Assembly (NCBI RefSeq): GCF_014200725.1 | Contig: NZ_JACHCL010000003.1 | Coordinates: forward strand, 1 to 64,000 | DNA: 64,000 nucleotides | Reading direction: 5' to 3' | DNA from: Janthinobacterium silvisoli | Lineage (GTDB): Bacteria; Pseudomonadota; Gammaproteobacteria; Burkholderiales; Burkholderiaceae_D | Shown here: in pieces, positions 8,111-16,690 of the stretch | How positions within the stretch are numbered: position 1 is the stretch's first letter | Layout of the letters: each line of letters begins with the position of its first letter | Notes under the pieces: generated by a model | Databases searched by the model: none | What the model saw: only the letters and a program-made list of their open reading frames with translations | What the model was told of the DNA's origin: nothing | Made by a program: the position numbers and the translations under genes

Positions 8111-9799
8111 ATGTACCACTACGATCAGTATGACCACCTCATCGTCAAAGAACGCATCGCGCAATACCGCGACCAGGTTGCACGCCGACTCGCCAATGAA
8201 CTGACGGAAGAGGAATTCATTCCGCTGCGCCTGCAAAATGGCCTGTACATGCAGCGCCATGCCTATATGCTGCGCATCGCGGTGCCGTACGGCTTGCTGT
8301 CGTCGAAACAGATGCGCATGTTTGCCCATATCGCGCGCAAATACGACCGCGGTTATGGCCACTTCACCACGCGCCAGAATATCCAGTTCAACTGGATCGA
8401 GCTGGAACAGACGCCCGATATCCTGACCGACCTGGCGTCGGTGGAAATGCACGCGATCCAGACCTCCGGAAATTGTATCCGTAATACAACATCCGACCCG
8501 TTTGCAGGCGTCGCGGCCGATGAAATCATCGATCCGCGCCCGTATGCGGAAGTGCTGCGCCAATGGAGCACCTTCCACCCGGAATTCATCGCCTTGCCGC
8601 GCAAGTTCAAGGTTGCCATCAATGGCGCCGAAGAAGACCGCGCCGCCATCGCCGTGCATGATATCGGCTTGACGGCCGTGCGCAATGACGCCGGCGAAGT
8701 GGGCTTCAAGGTGATGGCGGGTGGCGGCATGGGCCGCACGCCTATCCTGGGCAGCGTGGTACGCGACTTCCTGCCATGGCAGCATATGCTGACCTATGTG
8801 CAGGCGATCATGCGCGTGTACAACCTGCACGGCCGCCGCGACAACAAATACAAGGCACGCATCAAGATCTTGCTCAAGGCAATCGGCGTGGAAGAATTCA
8901 CGCGCCAGGTGGAAGAGGAATGGGCCGACTTGAAAGATGGTCCGGAAACCTTGACGGTCGAGGAAATGCAGCGGGTGGCCGACTTCTTCCAGCCGCCCGC
9001 CTATGCCGCCCTGCCGGATCTCGATTACGCTGGCGAACACGCCGACAACAAGGCTTATACCAATTGGCTGGCCCGCAACGTCAAGCCGCACCAGCGCCCC
9101 GGTTACGTGGCCGTGGTGCTGTCGCTGAAGAAAACCGGCGTGCCGCCAGGCGACGCGACGGCCGAGCAGATCGACTTCGTGGCTGATTTATCCGACCGCT
9201 ACAGCTTTGGCGAATTGCGCGTCACGCATGAGCAAAACCTGGTGCTGGCCGACGTGGAACAGTCGAAACTGTTCAAACTGTGGCAGGAAGCCAAGACGCA
9301 CGGCCTGGCCACGCCAAATATCGGTTTGCTGACCGACATGATCTGCTGCCCGGGTGGCGATTTCTGTTCGCTGGCCAACGCCAAGTCGCTGCCGATCGCC
9401 GCCGCGATTGCCGAACGTTTCGACAACATCGATTTCCAGCATGACATCGGCGAAATCGAGCTGAACATTTCGGGCTGCATCAATGCCTGCGGCCACCATC
9501 ACGTGGGCAGCATCGGCATCCTTGGCGTGGACAAGGATGGCAGCGAATGGTATCAAGTGTCGATCGGCGGCGCGCAGGGCAACCACGCCGCCATCGGCAA
9601 GATCATCGGACCATCGTTCTCCGCCTTGCAAATGCCGGAAGTCATCGCGCGCCTGCTGCACGTCTACGTGCGCGACCGCTACGAAGACGAACGTTTCGTC
9701 GACACCGCCCAGCGCCTGGGCCTGGCGCCGTTCAAGGAACACGTATATGCAACGCCGATCACCGTCGGCAACCTGGTGGGAGAAGACGAATATGTTTGA
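8111..9799 (+). CDS. cysI: Sulfite reductase hemoprotein subunit
   Basis: A 562-residue nitrite/sulfite reductase. It has two ferredoxin-like half domains and the siroheme/4Fe-4S ligands: a Cx5C pair (CPGGDFC, about 414-420) and a Cx3C pair (CINAC, about 455-459). Context (cysH, cysD, cysN, siroheme methylase) points to reduction of sulfite to sulfide rather than nitrite. There is no CysJ flavoprotein in the cluster, so electrons probably come from a ferredoxin or another donor, as proposed for Burkholderiales enzymes of this type. AGGA precedes the start, and the stop overlaps the DUF934 gene by 8 bp. Confidence 0.93.
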   Translation: MYHYDQYDHLIVKERIAQYRDQVARRLANELTEEEFIPLRLQNGLYMQRHAYMLRIAVPYGLLSSKQMRMFAHIARKYDRGYGHFTTRQNIQFNWIELEQTPDILTDLASVEMHAIQTSGNCIRNTTSDPFAGVAADEIIDPRPYAEVLRQWSTFHPEFIALPRKFKVAINGAEEDRAAIAVHDIGLTAVRNDAGEVGFKVMAGGGMGRTPILGSVVRDFLPWQHMLTYVQAIMRVYNLHGRRDNKYKARIKILLKAIGVEEFTRQVEEEWADLKDGPETLTVEEMQRVADFFQPPAYAALPDLDYAGEHADNKAYTNWLARNVKPHQRPGYVAVVLSLKKTGVPPGDATAEQIDFVADLSDRYSFGELRVTHEQNLVLADVEQSKLFKLWQEAKTHGLATPNIGLLTDMICCPGGDFCSLANAKSLPIAAAIAERFDNIDFQHDIGEIELNISGCINACGHHHVGSIGILGVDKDGSEWYQVSIGGAQGNHAAIGKIIGPSFSALQMPEVIARLLHVYVRDRYEDERFVDTAQRLGLAPFKEHVYATPITVGNLVGEDEYV

Positions 9800-10352
9800 A
9801 GTACGCGAAGAAATCATCAAGAACGCGGCCGTGGTGGCCAATGACTGGGGCTTGCTGCGCCTGGACGAGGGCGACACGCCGGAAACGGTAGTCGTGCCGG
9901 CCGGCAAGGCCATCGTGCCCTTGAGCGTATGGAAAGCGCAGCACGCCGCCCTGGCGACGCGCCTGCCCGAGATCGGCGTGTGGCTGGCCAGCGATGAGCG
10001 GCCCGAAGAGTTGGCTGCTGATATACAGCAACTGACTGTGATCGGCATCGACTTTCCCAAGTTCACCGATGGCCGCGGTTATTCCATCGCGTTTAATTTG
10101 CGCGCCCGCCTGGCGTACACGGGTGAATTACGCGCCATCGGCGACGTGCTGCGCGACCAGCTGTTTTCCATGCACAGGGTCGGTTTCGACGCCTATGCCA
10201 CGCGCCCAGACCGCAGCATCCATGACGCATTGAAAGGGTTGTCGGTCTTTTCAGAAACCTACCAGGCTTCGTGGGACCAGAAGTCGCCGCTGTTCCGCCG
10301 CCACCACCGCGAAGGCCAGAATCCTGACCTCGACAACGCGGCCGGTATCTGA
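9792..10352 (+). CDS. DUF934 protein, sulfite reductase partner
   Basis: A 186-residue protein of the DUF934 family, which is almost always found next to cysI in proteobacteria lacking cysJ. The start at 9792 overlaps the end of cysI, suggesting translational coupling. A longer in-frame opening back to 9483 lies inside cysI and is not used. No cofactor-binding cysteines are evident. The C-terminal half contains the family's GRGYSIAFNLR and GDVLRDQLF segments. It may help sulfite reductase assembly or electron delivery, but this is inferred from gene neighbourhood only. Confidence 0.88.
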   Translation: MFEVREEIIKNAAVVANDWGLLRLDEGDTPETVVVPAGKAIVPLSVWKAQHAALATRLPEIGVWLASDERPEELAADIQQLTVIGIDFPKFTDGRGYSIAFNLRARLAYTGELRAIGDVLRDQLFSMHRVGFDAYATRPDRSIHDALKGLSVFSETYQASWDQKSPLFRRHHREGQNPDLDNAAGI

Positions 10353-10361
10353 GGAATTGCC

Positions 10362-11078
10362 ATGAGCGATCTTTCTACTTTAATCGACGCTACCCAGCAA
10401 ACGCTGACACGTATCGCTGCCGAGTTTTCGCCAGCCGTGTTTGCCTCTAGCCTGGCAGCCGAAGACATGGTGCTGACCGACATGATCCTGAAAGCGAAGC
10501 TGCCAATCGGCATCTTTTCGCTGGAGACGGGCCGCCTGCACCAGGAAACCCTGGCCGTGCTGGACAAGGTCAAGACCCGTTACGAGCATGACATCACCCT
10601 GTACCGTCCGCAGCCGGACGCCGTGGCCGCCTACGTGGAACAGCATGGACTAAACGCGTTTTACAACAGCGTCGAGATGCGCCGCGAGTGCTGCCGCATC
10701 CGCAAGGTCGAGCCGCTGGGCCGTGCGCTGGCCGGCAACAAGGCCTGGGTCACGGGCCAGCGCCGCGCCCAGTCGACTACGCGCGCCGAACTGCACGTGC
10801 AGGAAGATGACGCGGCACACGCCATGACGAAATTCAATCCGCTGGCGGACTGGTCGGAAGAAGATGTATGGGCCTATATCCGCGCCAACGACGTGCCGTA
10901 TAACGCGCTGCACGACCAGGGTTATCCATCGATAGGCTGCGAACCATGCACGCGCGCCATCGAACCGGGCGAAGATGTGCGGGCCGGGCGCTGGTGGTGG
11001 GAAAACCCCGACTCCAAGGAATGCGGCTTGCACATGGTGGACGGCAAACTCATACGCATCAAATCCGTGGCAGCCTGA
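10362..11078 (+). CDS. cysH: Adenylyl-sulfate reductase, iron-sulfur CysH type
   Basis: A 238-residue reductase producing sulfite from APS (or PAPS) with thioredoxin. It shows the ATP-pyrophosphatase-like SLAAEDMVL loop, the 4Fe-4S cysteines (ECCRIRK near 110 and GCEPC near 193-196) and the catalytic C-terminal cysteine (KECGLH). The paired cysteines mark the APS-reductase subgroup rather than the cluster-free E. coli PAPS enzyme. That fits the absence of an APS kinase gene here. It starts 9 bp after the DUF934 gene. Confidence 0.93.
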   Translation: MSDLSTLIDATQQTLTRIAAEFSPAVFASSLAAEDMVLTDMILKAKLPIGIFSLETGRLHQETLAVLDKVKTRYEHDITLYRPQPDAVAAYVEQHGLNAFYNSVEMRRECCRIRKVEPLGRALAGNKAWVTGQRRAQSTTRAELHVQEDDAAHAMTKFNPLADWSEEDVWAYIRANDVPYNALHDQGYPSIGCEPCTRAIEPGEDVRAGRWWWENPDSKECGLHMVDGKLIRIKSVAA

Positions 11079-11128
11079 AGCAACTCAGTATTCCGCAATA
11101 GATTCTGCAGAACAAGAAAGCATCCAAT

Positions 11129-12040
11129 ATGAGCAATATTTTGAACCAGCGTCACCTCGACAGCCTTGAATCGGAAGCCATCCACATCTTGCGCGAAGTG
11201 GCGGCCGAATCGGCCAACCCCGCCCTGCTGTTTTCGGGCGGCAAGGATTCCGTCGTCCTGCTGCGCCTGGCTGAAAAAGCCTTCCGTCCAGGCAAGTTCC
11301 CATTTCCTCTCGTGCATATCGACACGGGCCACAACTTCCCGGAAGTCATTACCTTCCGCGACAAAAAAGTGGCAGAGCTGGGCGAGCGCCTGATCGTCGG
11401 CTCAGTCGAAGATTCGATCAAACGGGGTACGGTGCGCCTGCGCAATCCGGCCACCGATTCACGCAATGCGGCACAAGCGGTGACCTTGCTCGAAACCATC
11501 GCCGAACACGGTTTTGACGCCTGCATCGGTGGCGCCCGCCGCGATGAAGAAAAAGCCCGCGCCAAGGAACGCATTTTCTCGTTCCGCGACGAATTTGGTG
11601 CCTGGGACCCGAAAGCCCAGCGCCCGGAGCTGTGGGACCTGTATAACACCCGCGTCCATCCCGGTGAAAACATGCGCGTCTTTCCGATCTCGAACTGGAC
11701 CGAGCTGGACGTGTGGCAATACATCGCCCGCGAAAAGCTGGAACTGCCGCCGATCTATTTCGCCCATGAGCGCCAGGTGATTCCGCGCAACGGTTTATTG
11801 GTGCCGCTGACCGACCTGACGCCCGTACGCGACGGCGAAACGGTGGAAACGCAGATCGTGCGCTTCCGCACTGTCGGCGATATTTCGTGCACCTGCCCCG
11901 TATCGTCGGACGCGGCGACAGTTGACGCCATCATCGCCGAAACGGCAATCACGCAAATTACGGAACGGGGCGCCACCCGCATGGATGACCAGACCTCCGA
12001 AGCCTCGATGGAAAAACGCAAGAAAGCAGGGTATTTCTAA
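11129..12040 (+). CDS. cysD: Sulfate adenylyltransferase subunit 2
   Basis: A 303-residue ATP sulfurylase catalytic subunit with the PP-loop motif FSGGKDSVVLL and the family's GGARRDEEKARAKER and RVHPGENMRVFPISNWTELD-type segments. With CysN it makes adenylyl sulfate from ATP and sulfate. The stop codon shares a base with the cysN start (TAATG), so the two subunits are translationally coupled. Confidence 0.96.
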   Translation: MSNILNQRHLDSLESEAIHILREVAAESANPALLFSGGKDSVVLLRLAEKAFRPGKFPFPLVHIDTGHNFPEVITFRDKKVAELGERLIVGSVEDSIKRGTVRLRNPATDSRNAAQAVTLLETIAEHGFDACIGGARRDEEKARAKERIFSFRDEFGAWDPKAQRPELWDLYNTRVHPGENMRVFPISNWTELDVWQYIAREKLELPPIYFAHERQVIPRNGLLVPLTDLTPVRDGETVETQIVRFRTVGDISCTCPVSSDAATVDAIIAETAITQITERGATRMDDQTSEASMEKRKKAGYF

Positions 12041-13359
12041 TGAACGCAGCAGTCCTGAACACCACACTCACCGATAGCGTTGAACGCGGCATGCTGCGCT
12101 TTATCACGGCCGGTTCCGTCGATGATGGCAAGAGCACCCTGATCGGCCGCTTGCTGTTCGACAGCAAGGGCATCTTCGCCGACCAGCTCGACGCCATGTC
12201 GCGCTCCAAGCACAAGCGCACAGTGGGAGACACGGTCGACTTGTCGCTGCTGACGGACGGCCTGGAAGCGGAACGCGAACAAGGCATCACCATCGACGTG
12301 GCCTACCGCTACTTCGCCACGCCGAAACGCAAATTCATCATCGCCGACACGCCTGGCCATGAACAGTACACGCGCAATATGGTCACCGGTGCTTCGACGG
12401 CCGACGCGGTGATCATCCTGATCGATGTGTCGAAAGTCAAACTCGGTGACGACGGCAGCGTGGAGCTGCTGATACAGACCAAGCGCCATTCGACGATTGC
12501 CCATTTGCTGCAGATCGAGCACGTGGTGGTCGCCGTCAACAAGATGGACCTGGTCGACTACGATCAAACGGTATATGACCGCATCGTGGCTGCCTACCGT
12601 ACATTCGCCCAGTCGCTGGGTTTGAAAGACATCACGCCGATCCCGCTGTCCGCCCTCACTGGCGACAACGTGGTCGAGCGTGGCGACAAACTGGGCTGGT
12701 ACCAGGGACCGACCCTGATCGAACTGCTGGAGTCCTTGTCCGTCTACGATGAATCGCACGATGCGCCATTCCGCTTCCCGGTGCAGCTGGTGGCGCGCCA
12801 CAACGGCCACGAAGCGAACGATTTCCGCGGCTATATGGGCCGCATCGAAGCGGGCAAGGTCAGCATCGGCGATACGCTGGTGGTGCAACCCTCGGGCCAG
12901 ACGGCCACCGTCAAGGATATCGTCACGCTCGACGGCTCGCTGCAAAGCGCGGTGGTAGGCCAGTCCGTGACCCTGCTGCTGAACGAGTACCTGGACATTT
13001 CGCGCGGCGACCTGCTGGCTGGCAGCGACCGCCCTGCCACCCTGCTCAAACAGGTAGTGGCCGATGTGTGCTGGCTGTCCGAAGATGGCCTGGACTTGCG
13101 CCGCAAATACTGGATCAAGCATGGCACGAAACAGACTGCCGCCAAGGTAACGGCCATCGACTCTATCCTCGACATCAACACGCAGCAGCGCCACCCGGCC
13201 GATGGTTTGAAGCTGAACGACATCGCCCGCATCAGCTTGAACGTGCAGCAAGCGCTGGCGGCCGACGCGTACGCCGATATCCGCGCCACCGGTGCGTTTA
13301 TCCTGATCGATGAAGTCACGCACCAAACCGTCGCGGCCGGCATGATTCGAGTCGGCTAA
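12040..13359 (+). CDS. cysN: Sulfate adenylyltransferase subunit 1 (GTPase)
   Basis: A 439-residue EF-Tu-like GTPase with G1 (GSVDDGKSTLIGRLL), G3 (DTPGHEQYTRN) and G4 (NKMDLVD) motifs followed by two beta-barrel domains. GTP hydrolysis drives APS formation by CysD. The protein stops after the barrel domains: there is no C-terminal APS kinase (CysC) domain, in agreement with the APS-reductase type of CysH upstream. Confidence 0.96.
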   Translation: MNAAVLNTTLTDSVERGMLRFITAGSVDDGKSTLIGRLLFDSKGIFADQLDAMSRSKHKRTVGDTVDLSLLTDGLEAEREQGITIDVAYRYFATPKRKFIIADTPGHEQYTRNMVTGASTADAVIILIDVSKVKLGDDGSVELLIQTKRHSTIAHLLQIEHVVVAVNKMDLVDYDQTVYDRIVAAYRTFAQSLGLKDITPIPLSALTGDNVVERGDKLGWYQGPTLIELLESLSVYDESHDAPFRFPVQLVARHNGHEANDFRGYMGRIEAGKVSIGDTLVVQPSGQTATVKDIVTLDGSLQSAVVGQSVTLLLNEYLDISRGDLLAGSDRPATLLKQVVADVCWLSEDGLDLRRKYWIKHGTKQTAAKVTAIDSILDINTQQRHPADGLKLNDIARISLNVQQALAADAYADIRATGAFILIDEVTHQTVAAGMIRVG

Positions 13360-13384
13360 AGAAGGTATAGGGAAGGCAAAAACC

Positions 13385-14143
13385 ATGAACAACTCCACAT
13401 CTCTGCCAGGCAAGGTCTATCTGGTGGGCGCCGGCCCCGGCGCGCAAGACTTGATGACACTGCGCGGCGCGCGCCTGCTGGCGCAGGCCGACGTAGTGCT
13501 GCACGATGCACTGGTGACGCAAGAGATGCTGGAGCTGTGTCCACAGGCGCAGAAAATCCTGGTCGGCAAGCGCTGCGGCCAGTTGTCGACGGCGCAGGCT
13601 TTCATCAACAAGCAGCTGGTCGACAACGCCCGCAAGCACGCCATCGTGGTGCGCCTGAAAGGCGGCGACCCGATGCTGTTCGGCCGCGCCGATGAAGAAT
13701 TGCGCGCCCTGGAAGAAGCCGGCATCGAAGTGGAAGTGGTGCCCGGCATTACCACCGCGCTGGCCGCCGCCGCCGCCACATTGCAGCCGCTGACCAAGCG
13801 TGGCGTTTCGCGCAGCGTGGCTTTTTTTACGTCGAGTACAGCGCCGGACCAGCCGGAGCAGGCAGCCATCCCCGACTGCGACACGCTGGTCCAATACATG
13901 GGTGGACGCGAAGCCATCGCCACCGCGCAACGCTTGCTGGTCCAGGGCCGGCCTGCCGGCACGCCGGTGGTCGTCATCGAAAACTGCAGCCGCCCCGAGC
14001 AGCGCATCGTGCGTATGGTGTTGAGCGATCTGGCACAAGGACTGGGCACGACGCAAGGTCCGGTGCTGGTGATGCTGGGCGAAGCGATGGCTACGCGGGT
14101 GACGCAGAGCGTGGACCTGCCTAAGCTGGCATTGCGGGCCTAG
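13385..14143 (+). CDS. cobA: Uroporphyrinogen-III C-methyltransferase
   Basis: A 252-residue SUMT, equivalent to the C-terminal domain of CysG. The glycine-rich VGAGPGAQDLMTLRGARLL and RLKGGDPMLFGR segments are diagnostic. It makes precorrin-2, the first step to the siroheme of CysI. It is 25 bp after cysN and is the last gene of the run. Its 3' end overlaps the convergent Stealth gene by 4 bp, and I see no terminator there. The precorrin-2 dehydrogenase is absent from the window, but a CbiX chelatase gene lies about 1 kb away on the other strand. Confidence 0.94.
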   Translation: MNNSTSLPGKVYLVGAGPGAQDLMTLRGARLLAQADVVLHDALVTQEMLELCPQAQKILVGKRCGQLSTAQAFINKQLVDNARKHAIVVRLKGGDPMLFGRADEELRALEEAGIEVEVVPGITTALAAAAATLQPLTKRGVSRSVAFFTSSTAPDQPEQAAIPDCDTLVQYMGGREAIATAQRLLVQGRPAGTPVVVIENCSRPEQRIVRMVLSDLAQGLGTTQGPVLVMLGEAMATRVTQSVDLPKLALRA

Positions 14144-15111
14144 GCTGATTCCAGCTCGAACGAGGATGGCTGTGGCAGCAACTGCTGCAAGCTAGCGGCT
14201 ACACGCAGCAGGCGCGGATCGTTGTCTTCCGCCTCGTCGCAGGTATCGTTGATGCAGAAAAAAGGCAGTTCACCAAAGCGCCCCACCAATTGACGCAAAG
14301 CCTCGGATGCATCGTCCGCGCCGCTGGCGACATGCAGCGGATCGAGAATCTGCTGATGCGCATAGCCCATATACACCATCCAGCGCGGCACCAGGTCGGG
14401 CAGCAAGGCAGGCCGCTGCCAGGTGCGGAACACGGTCTGGCGCACGCTGGCGAACATCCCTGGCGCCAGCGCCTCGAGTTCATGCAAGCGGCTCTTCAGC
14501 ATGGGCCGCGGTGCATGCGCATACAGGCACGGCGCGTGCTCATAACCGGCATACTTCGCCGACAGCCAGTGCCGCGACAAGGTGGCGCAATTGACAGGCG
14601 CCGCCACATCGGGCCGCAAGCTGTCAAACGCCGGCGCTGGCGCACTTTCCGTAAATACGCTCAAGCCATCATCTGCCTCGCCAAACCACAGCGCAGGCTC
14701 GAACGGCGCCCCCAGGAATACGTCGTCATTAAAATACAGAAACCGCTCGGACAGGCCGGGGATATGGTGCAGATACGATTCGATATGGCCGGAATCGAAG
14801 ACGGGCAGCGCACCGGCCGGCATCAGGCTGGCGTGGTCGATCACGCTCAAGCGCGCCGATGCACGTAGCCAGGCCGGCACCTGGCGGTCCGTCACCAGAT
14901 AGATATGGCCGTGATCGGGGAAGAATTTTTCCAGCGCCCGCAGGTTGTAGCGCAGCTCGCCGTTGTCGCGGTAGCGGCCCGCCACATTGCCATGCAGCGC
15001 CAGCTTGCCGGCATGATTCTCGGCCCATACCGCATACGCTTGCTGCCGGCGCGCGCGCCACGCAGGGTCGGCGCCATCGACCCACAGATAGACGATATCG
15101 ATCGCGCTCAA
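14140..15111 (-). CDS. Stealth-family sugar-phosphate transferase
   Basis: A protein of about 323 residues with the Stealth conserved regions: CR1 (IDIVYLWVDGADPAW) at the N terminus, CR2 (GELRYNLRALEKFFPDHG, then IYLVTDRQVPAWL), the YFNDDVFLG segment, and a His/Arg-rich CR3/CR4 part. Stealth enzymes are hexose-1-phosphate transferases that build phosphodiester-linked surface polysaccharides. I place the start at the TTG at 15111, which overlaps the cbiX stop (TTGA). A GTG at 15144 would extend 33 bases into cbiX. Finding it alone, coupled to cbiX and the lpt genes and without other capsule genes, is unusual. Confidence 0.85.
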   Translation of the reverse strand: MSAIDIVYLWVDGADPAWRARRQQAYAVWAENHAGKLALHGNVAGRYRDNGELRYNLRALEKFFPDHGHIYLVTDRQVPAWLRASARLSVIDHASLMPAGALPVFDSGHIESYLHHIPGLSERFLYFNDDVFLGAPFEPALWFGEADDGLSVFTESAPAPAFDSLRPDVAAPVNCATLSRHWLSAKYAGYEHAPCLYAHAPRPMLKSRLHELEALAPGMFASVRQTVFRTWQRPALLPDLVPRWMVYMGYAHQQILDPLHVASGADDASEALRQLVGRFGELPFFCINDTCDEAEDNDPRLLRVAASLQQLLPQPSSFELESA

Positions 15112-15521
15112 GCGTCGCCTGGTGAACCGGGAGCGGCCACGCAATAGTCGGCGATGGCGGCCAGCACCTGGGCATTTTCGCCCACGGCCTCGACCACCTT
15201 CAGGCGCAGGCGTGGATGATCGTGGCGCAGTTGTTCTGCCAGCAGCGGCAAGTCGCGCAGCACGTGGCCACCCTGCCCCAGGAAGACGGGCACCACGGTG
15301 ACGTCCAGGGTGGCCTCGCCGGGTAGCGCATCGAGTAGCGACTGCACCAGTTCAGGCAGACGTGGTGTCATCAATTCAAGGAAGGCCAAGTGCACGCTGG
15401 TCTCGGGCAGGCGCGCTTGCGTCAGGTCGCGCAGGCGTTCGAATGGCGCAGCCCAGGAAGCGGCGCGCGCGCCATGCGCGAACAGGACCAGCGCCTGCTT
15501 TTCGGAGTGAAGTTCGTCCAT
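15108..15521 (-). CDS. cbiX: Short CbiX/SirB-type chelatase
   Basis: A 137-residue class II chelatase of the short single-domain kind. It has the N-terminal LFAHGAR motif and the PVFLGQGGHVLRDLP segment, whose histidines bind the metal. It would insert Fe2+ (for siroheme) or Co2+ into sirohydrochlorin. Near cobA and cysI, a role in siroheme supply for sulfite reductase is likely, although it is transcribed with lptF and lptG. The ATG at 15521 overlaps the lptG stop by one base (TGATG). Confidence 0.85.
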   Translation of the reverse strand: MDELHSEKQALVLFAHGARAASWAAPFERLRDLTQARLPETSVHLAFLELMTPRLPELVQSLLDALPGEATLDVTVVPVFLGQGGHVLRDLPLLAEQLRHDHPRLRLKVVEAVGENAQVLAAIADYCVAAPGSPGDA

Positions 15522-16690
15522 CAATGCCGCTCCACCCACCATAGCGCCCCCAGCGCCAGCAGCAGATACAGGGTACTCGGCGCCACCGCCGTCAAAAAGG
15601 CCGGCCAGGTGCTGAGCAAGCCCAAATGCGAAAACAGGGTATTGACCAGCATGAAGCTCACGCCGATCATGATGCCGATGAAGATCTTCAGACTGATGCC
15701 GCCGCTGCGCGTATGCATGTAGGCGAACGGCAGCGCCAGCGCCATCAGCACGAAAATGGCCAGCGGGTCGATCAGTTTTTTCCAGAAAGCGATGCGGAAA
15801 CGTTCGGTTTCCTGCTTGTTTTCGGCCAGGTGGCGCGTGTAGACCGCCAGTTCGCTGGCCGACATGCGGTCAGGATCGGAGGCCGACACGGTCAGGATCT
15901 TCGGCGTCACTTCCGACACCATGTCCTTGCTGGCGCTTTTCACGGTTTTCACCAGGCTGGTTTCCTGGCCATAGTAATTTTCCAGCTTGGGTTCATAACC
16001 GGGCTTGACGGTCGCACTGTTCGAGAACGAGGTTTCGGTCACGTCCATCAAGCGCCAGACATTCTGTCCTTGGTAAGTCGCGCTGGTGGCGATGGTCAGC
16101 GTGCGCAAGCGCATATTGGCATCGAATTCATACAGCTTGACGTTTTTCAGCTGGCCGTCCGGACGCGCCTCGCCCACGTTGAAAAAGCGCGAACCGGTGA
16201 CGGTGCCCGTCAGGCCGTCGCTCTTGACCATGTCCTTGGTCCACAGGCCGGAACGGAATTCACTCGATACGGCCGCACCGCTGGACGCCAGCTTGATCCG
16301 TTCGGCCAGCGGCTCGGTGCGCGGCGTGATCACCTCGCCAAACAAAAAGGTGATGACGACGAAGACGATACCGATGCGGAACAGGAAACCGGCCGCCATG
16401 GCAGTCGACATGCTGGACGCGCGCATGATGGTAAATTCGGAACTGGCCGCAAACTGCGCCATCGTATAAATGGTGCCGATCAGGGCAGCAATCGGCATCA
16501 CTTCATACACGTGGCCCGGCAACAGCACCAGCACATACAAAAAGGCGTACTGGATGGTATAGCCGTTCTTGCCCACCTTGGGCAGTTCGGCCGTCAGGTC
16601 AATAAAAGCCTGCAACGCCAGGAATGCCAGCAGGACGAAGAAGACCGCCTGGAATATCGAGACGGCGAAATAGCGCTGTAAAATCTTCAT
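15521..16690 (-). CDS. lptG: LPS export ABC permease LptG
   Basis: A 389-residue inner-membrane permease of the YjgP/YjgQ family: three N-terminal membrane helices, a periplasmic beta-jellyroll (about 110-300) and three C-terminal helices. With LptF and the ATPase LptB it extracts lipopolysaccharide from the inner membrane and passes it to LptC-LptA. It overlaps lptF by 4 bp (ATGA), the usual order. Confidence 0.95.
   Translation of the reverse strand: MKILQRYFAVSIFQAVFFVLLAFLALQAFIDLTAELPKVGKNGYTIQYAFLYVLVLLPGHVYEVMPIAALIGTIYTMAQFAASSEFTIMRASSMSTAMAAGFLFRIGIVFVVITFLFGEVITPRTEPLAERIKLASSGAAVSSEFRSGLWTKDMVKSDGLTGTVTGSRFFNVGEARPDGQLKNVKLYEFDANMRLRTLTIATSATYQGQNVWRLMDVTETSFSNSATVKPGYEPKLENYYGQETSLVKTVKSASKDMVSEVTPKILTVSASDPDRMSASELAVYTRHLAENKQETERFRIAFWKKLIDPLAIFVLMALALPFAYMHTRSGGISLKIFIGIMIGVSFMLVNTLFSHLGLLSTWPAFLTAVAPSTLYLLLALGALWWVERH

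Noticed and set aside
12037..13413. Minus-strand frame antisense to cysN
   Set aside because: cysN has intact GTPase motifs on the plus strand. The antisense product shows no family features.
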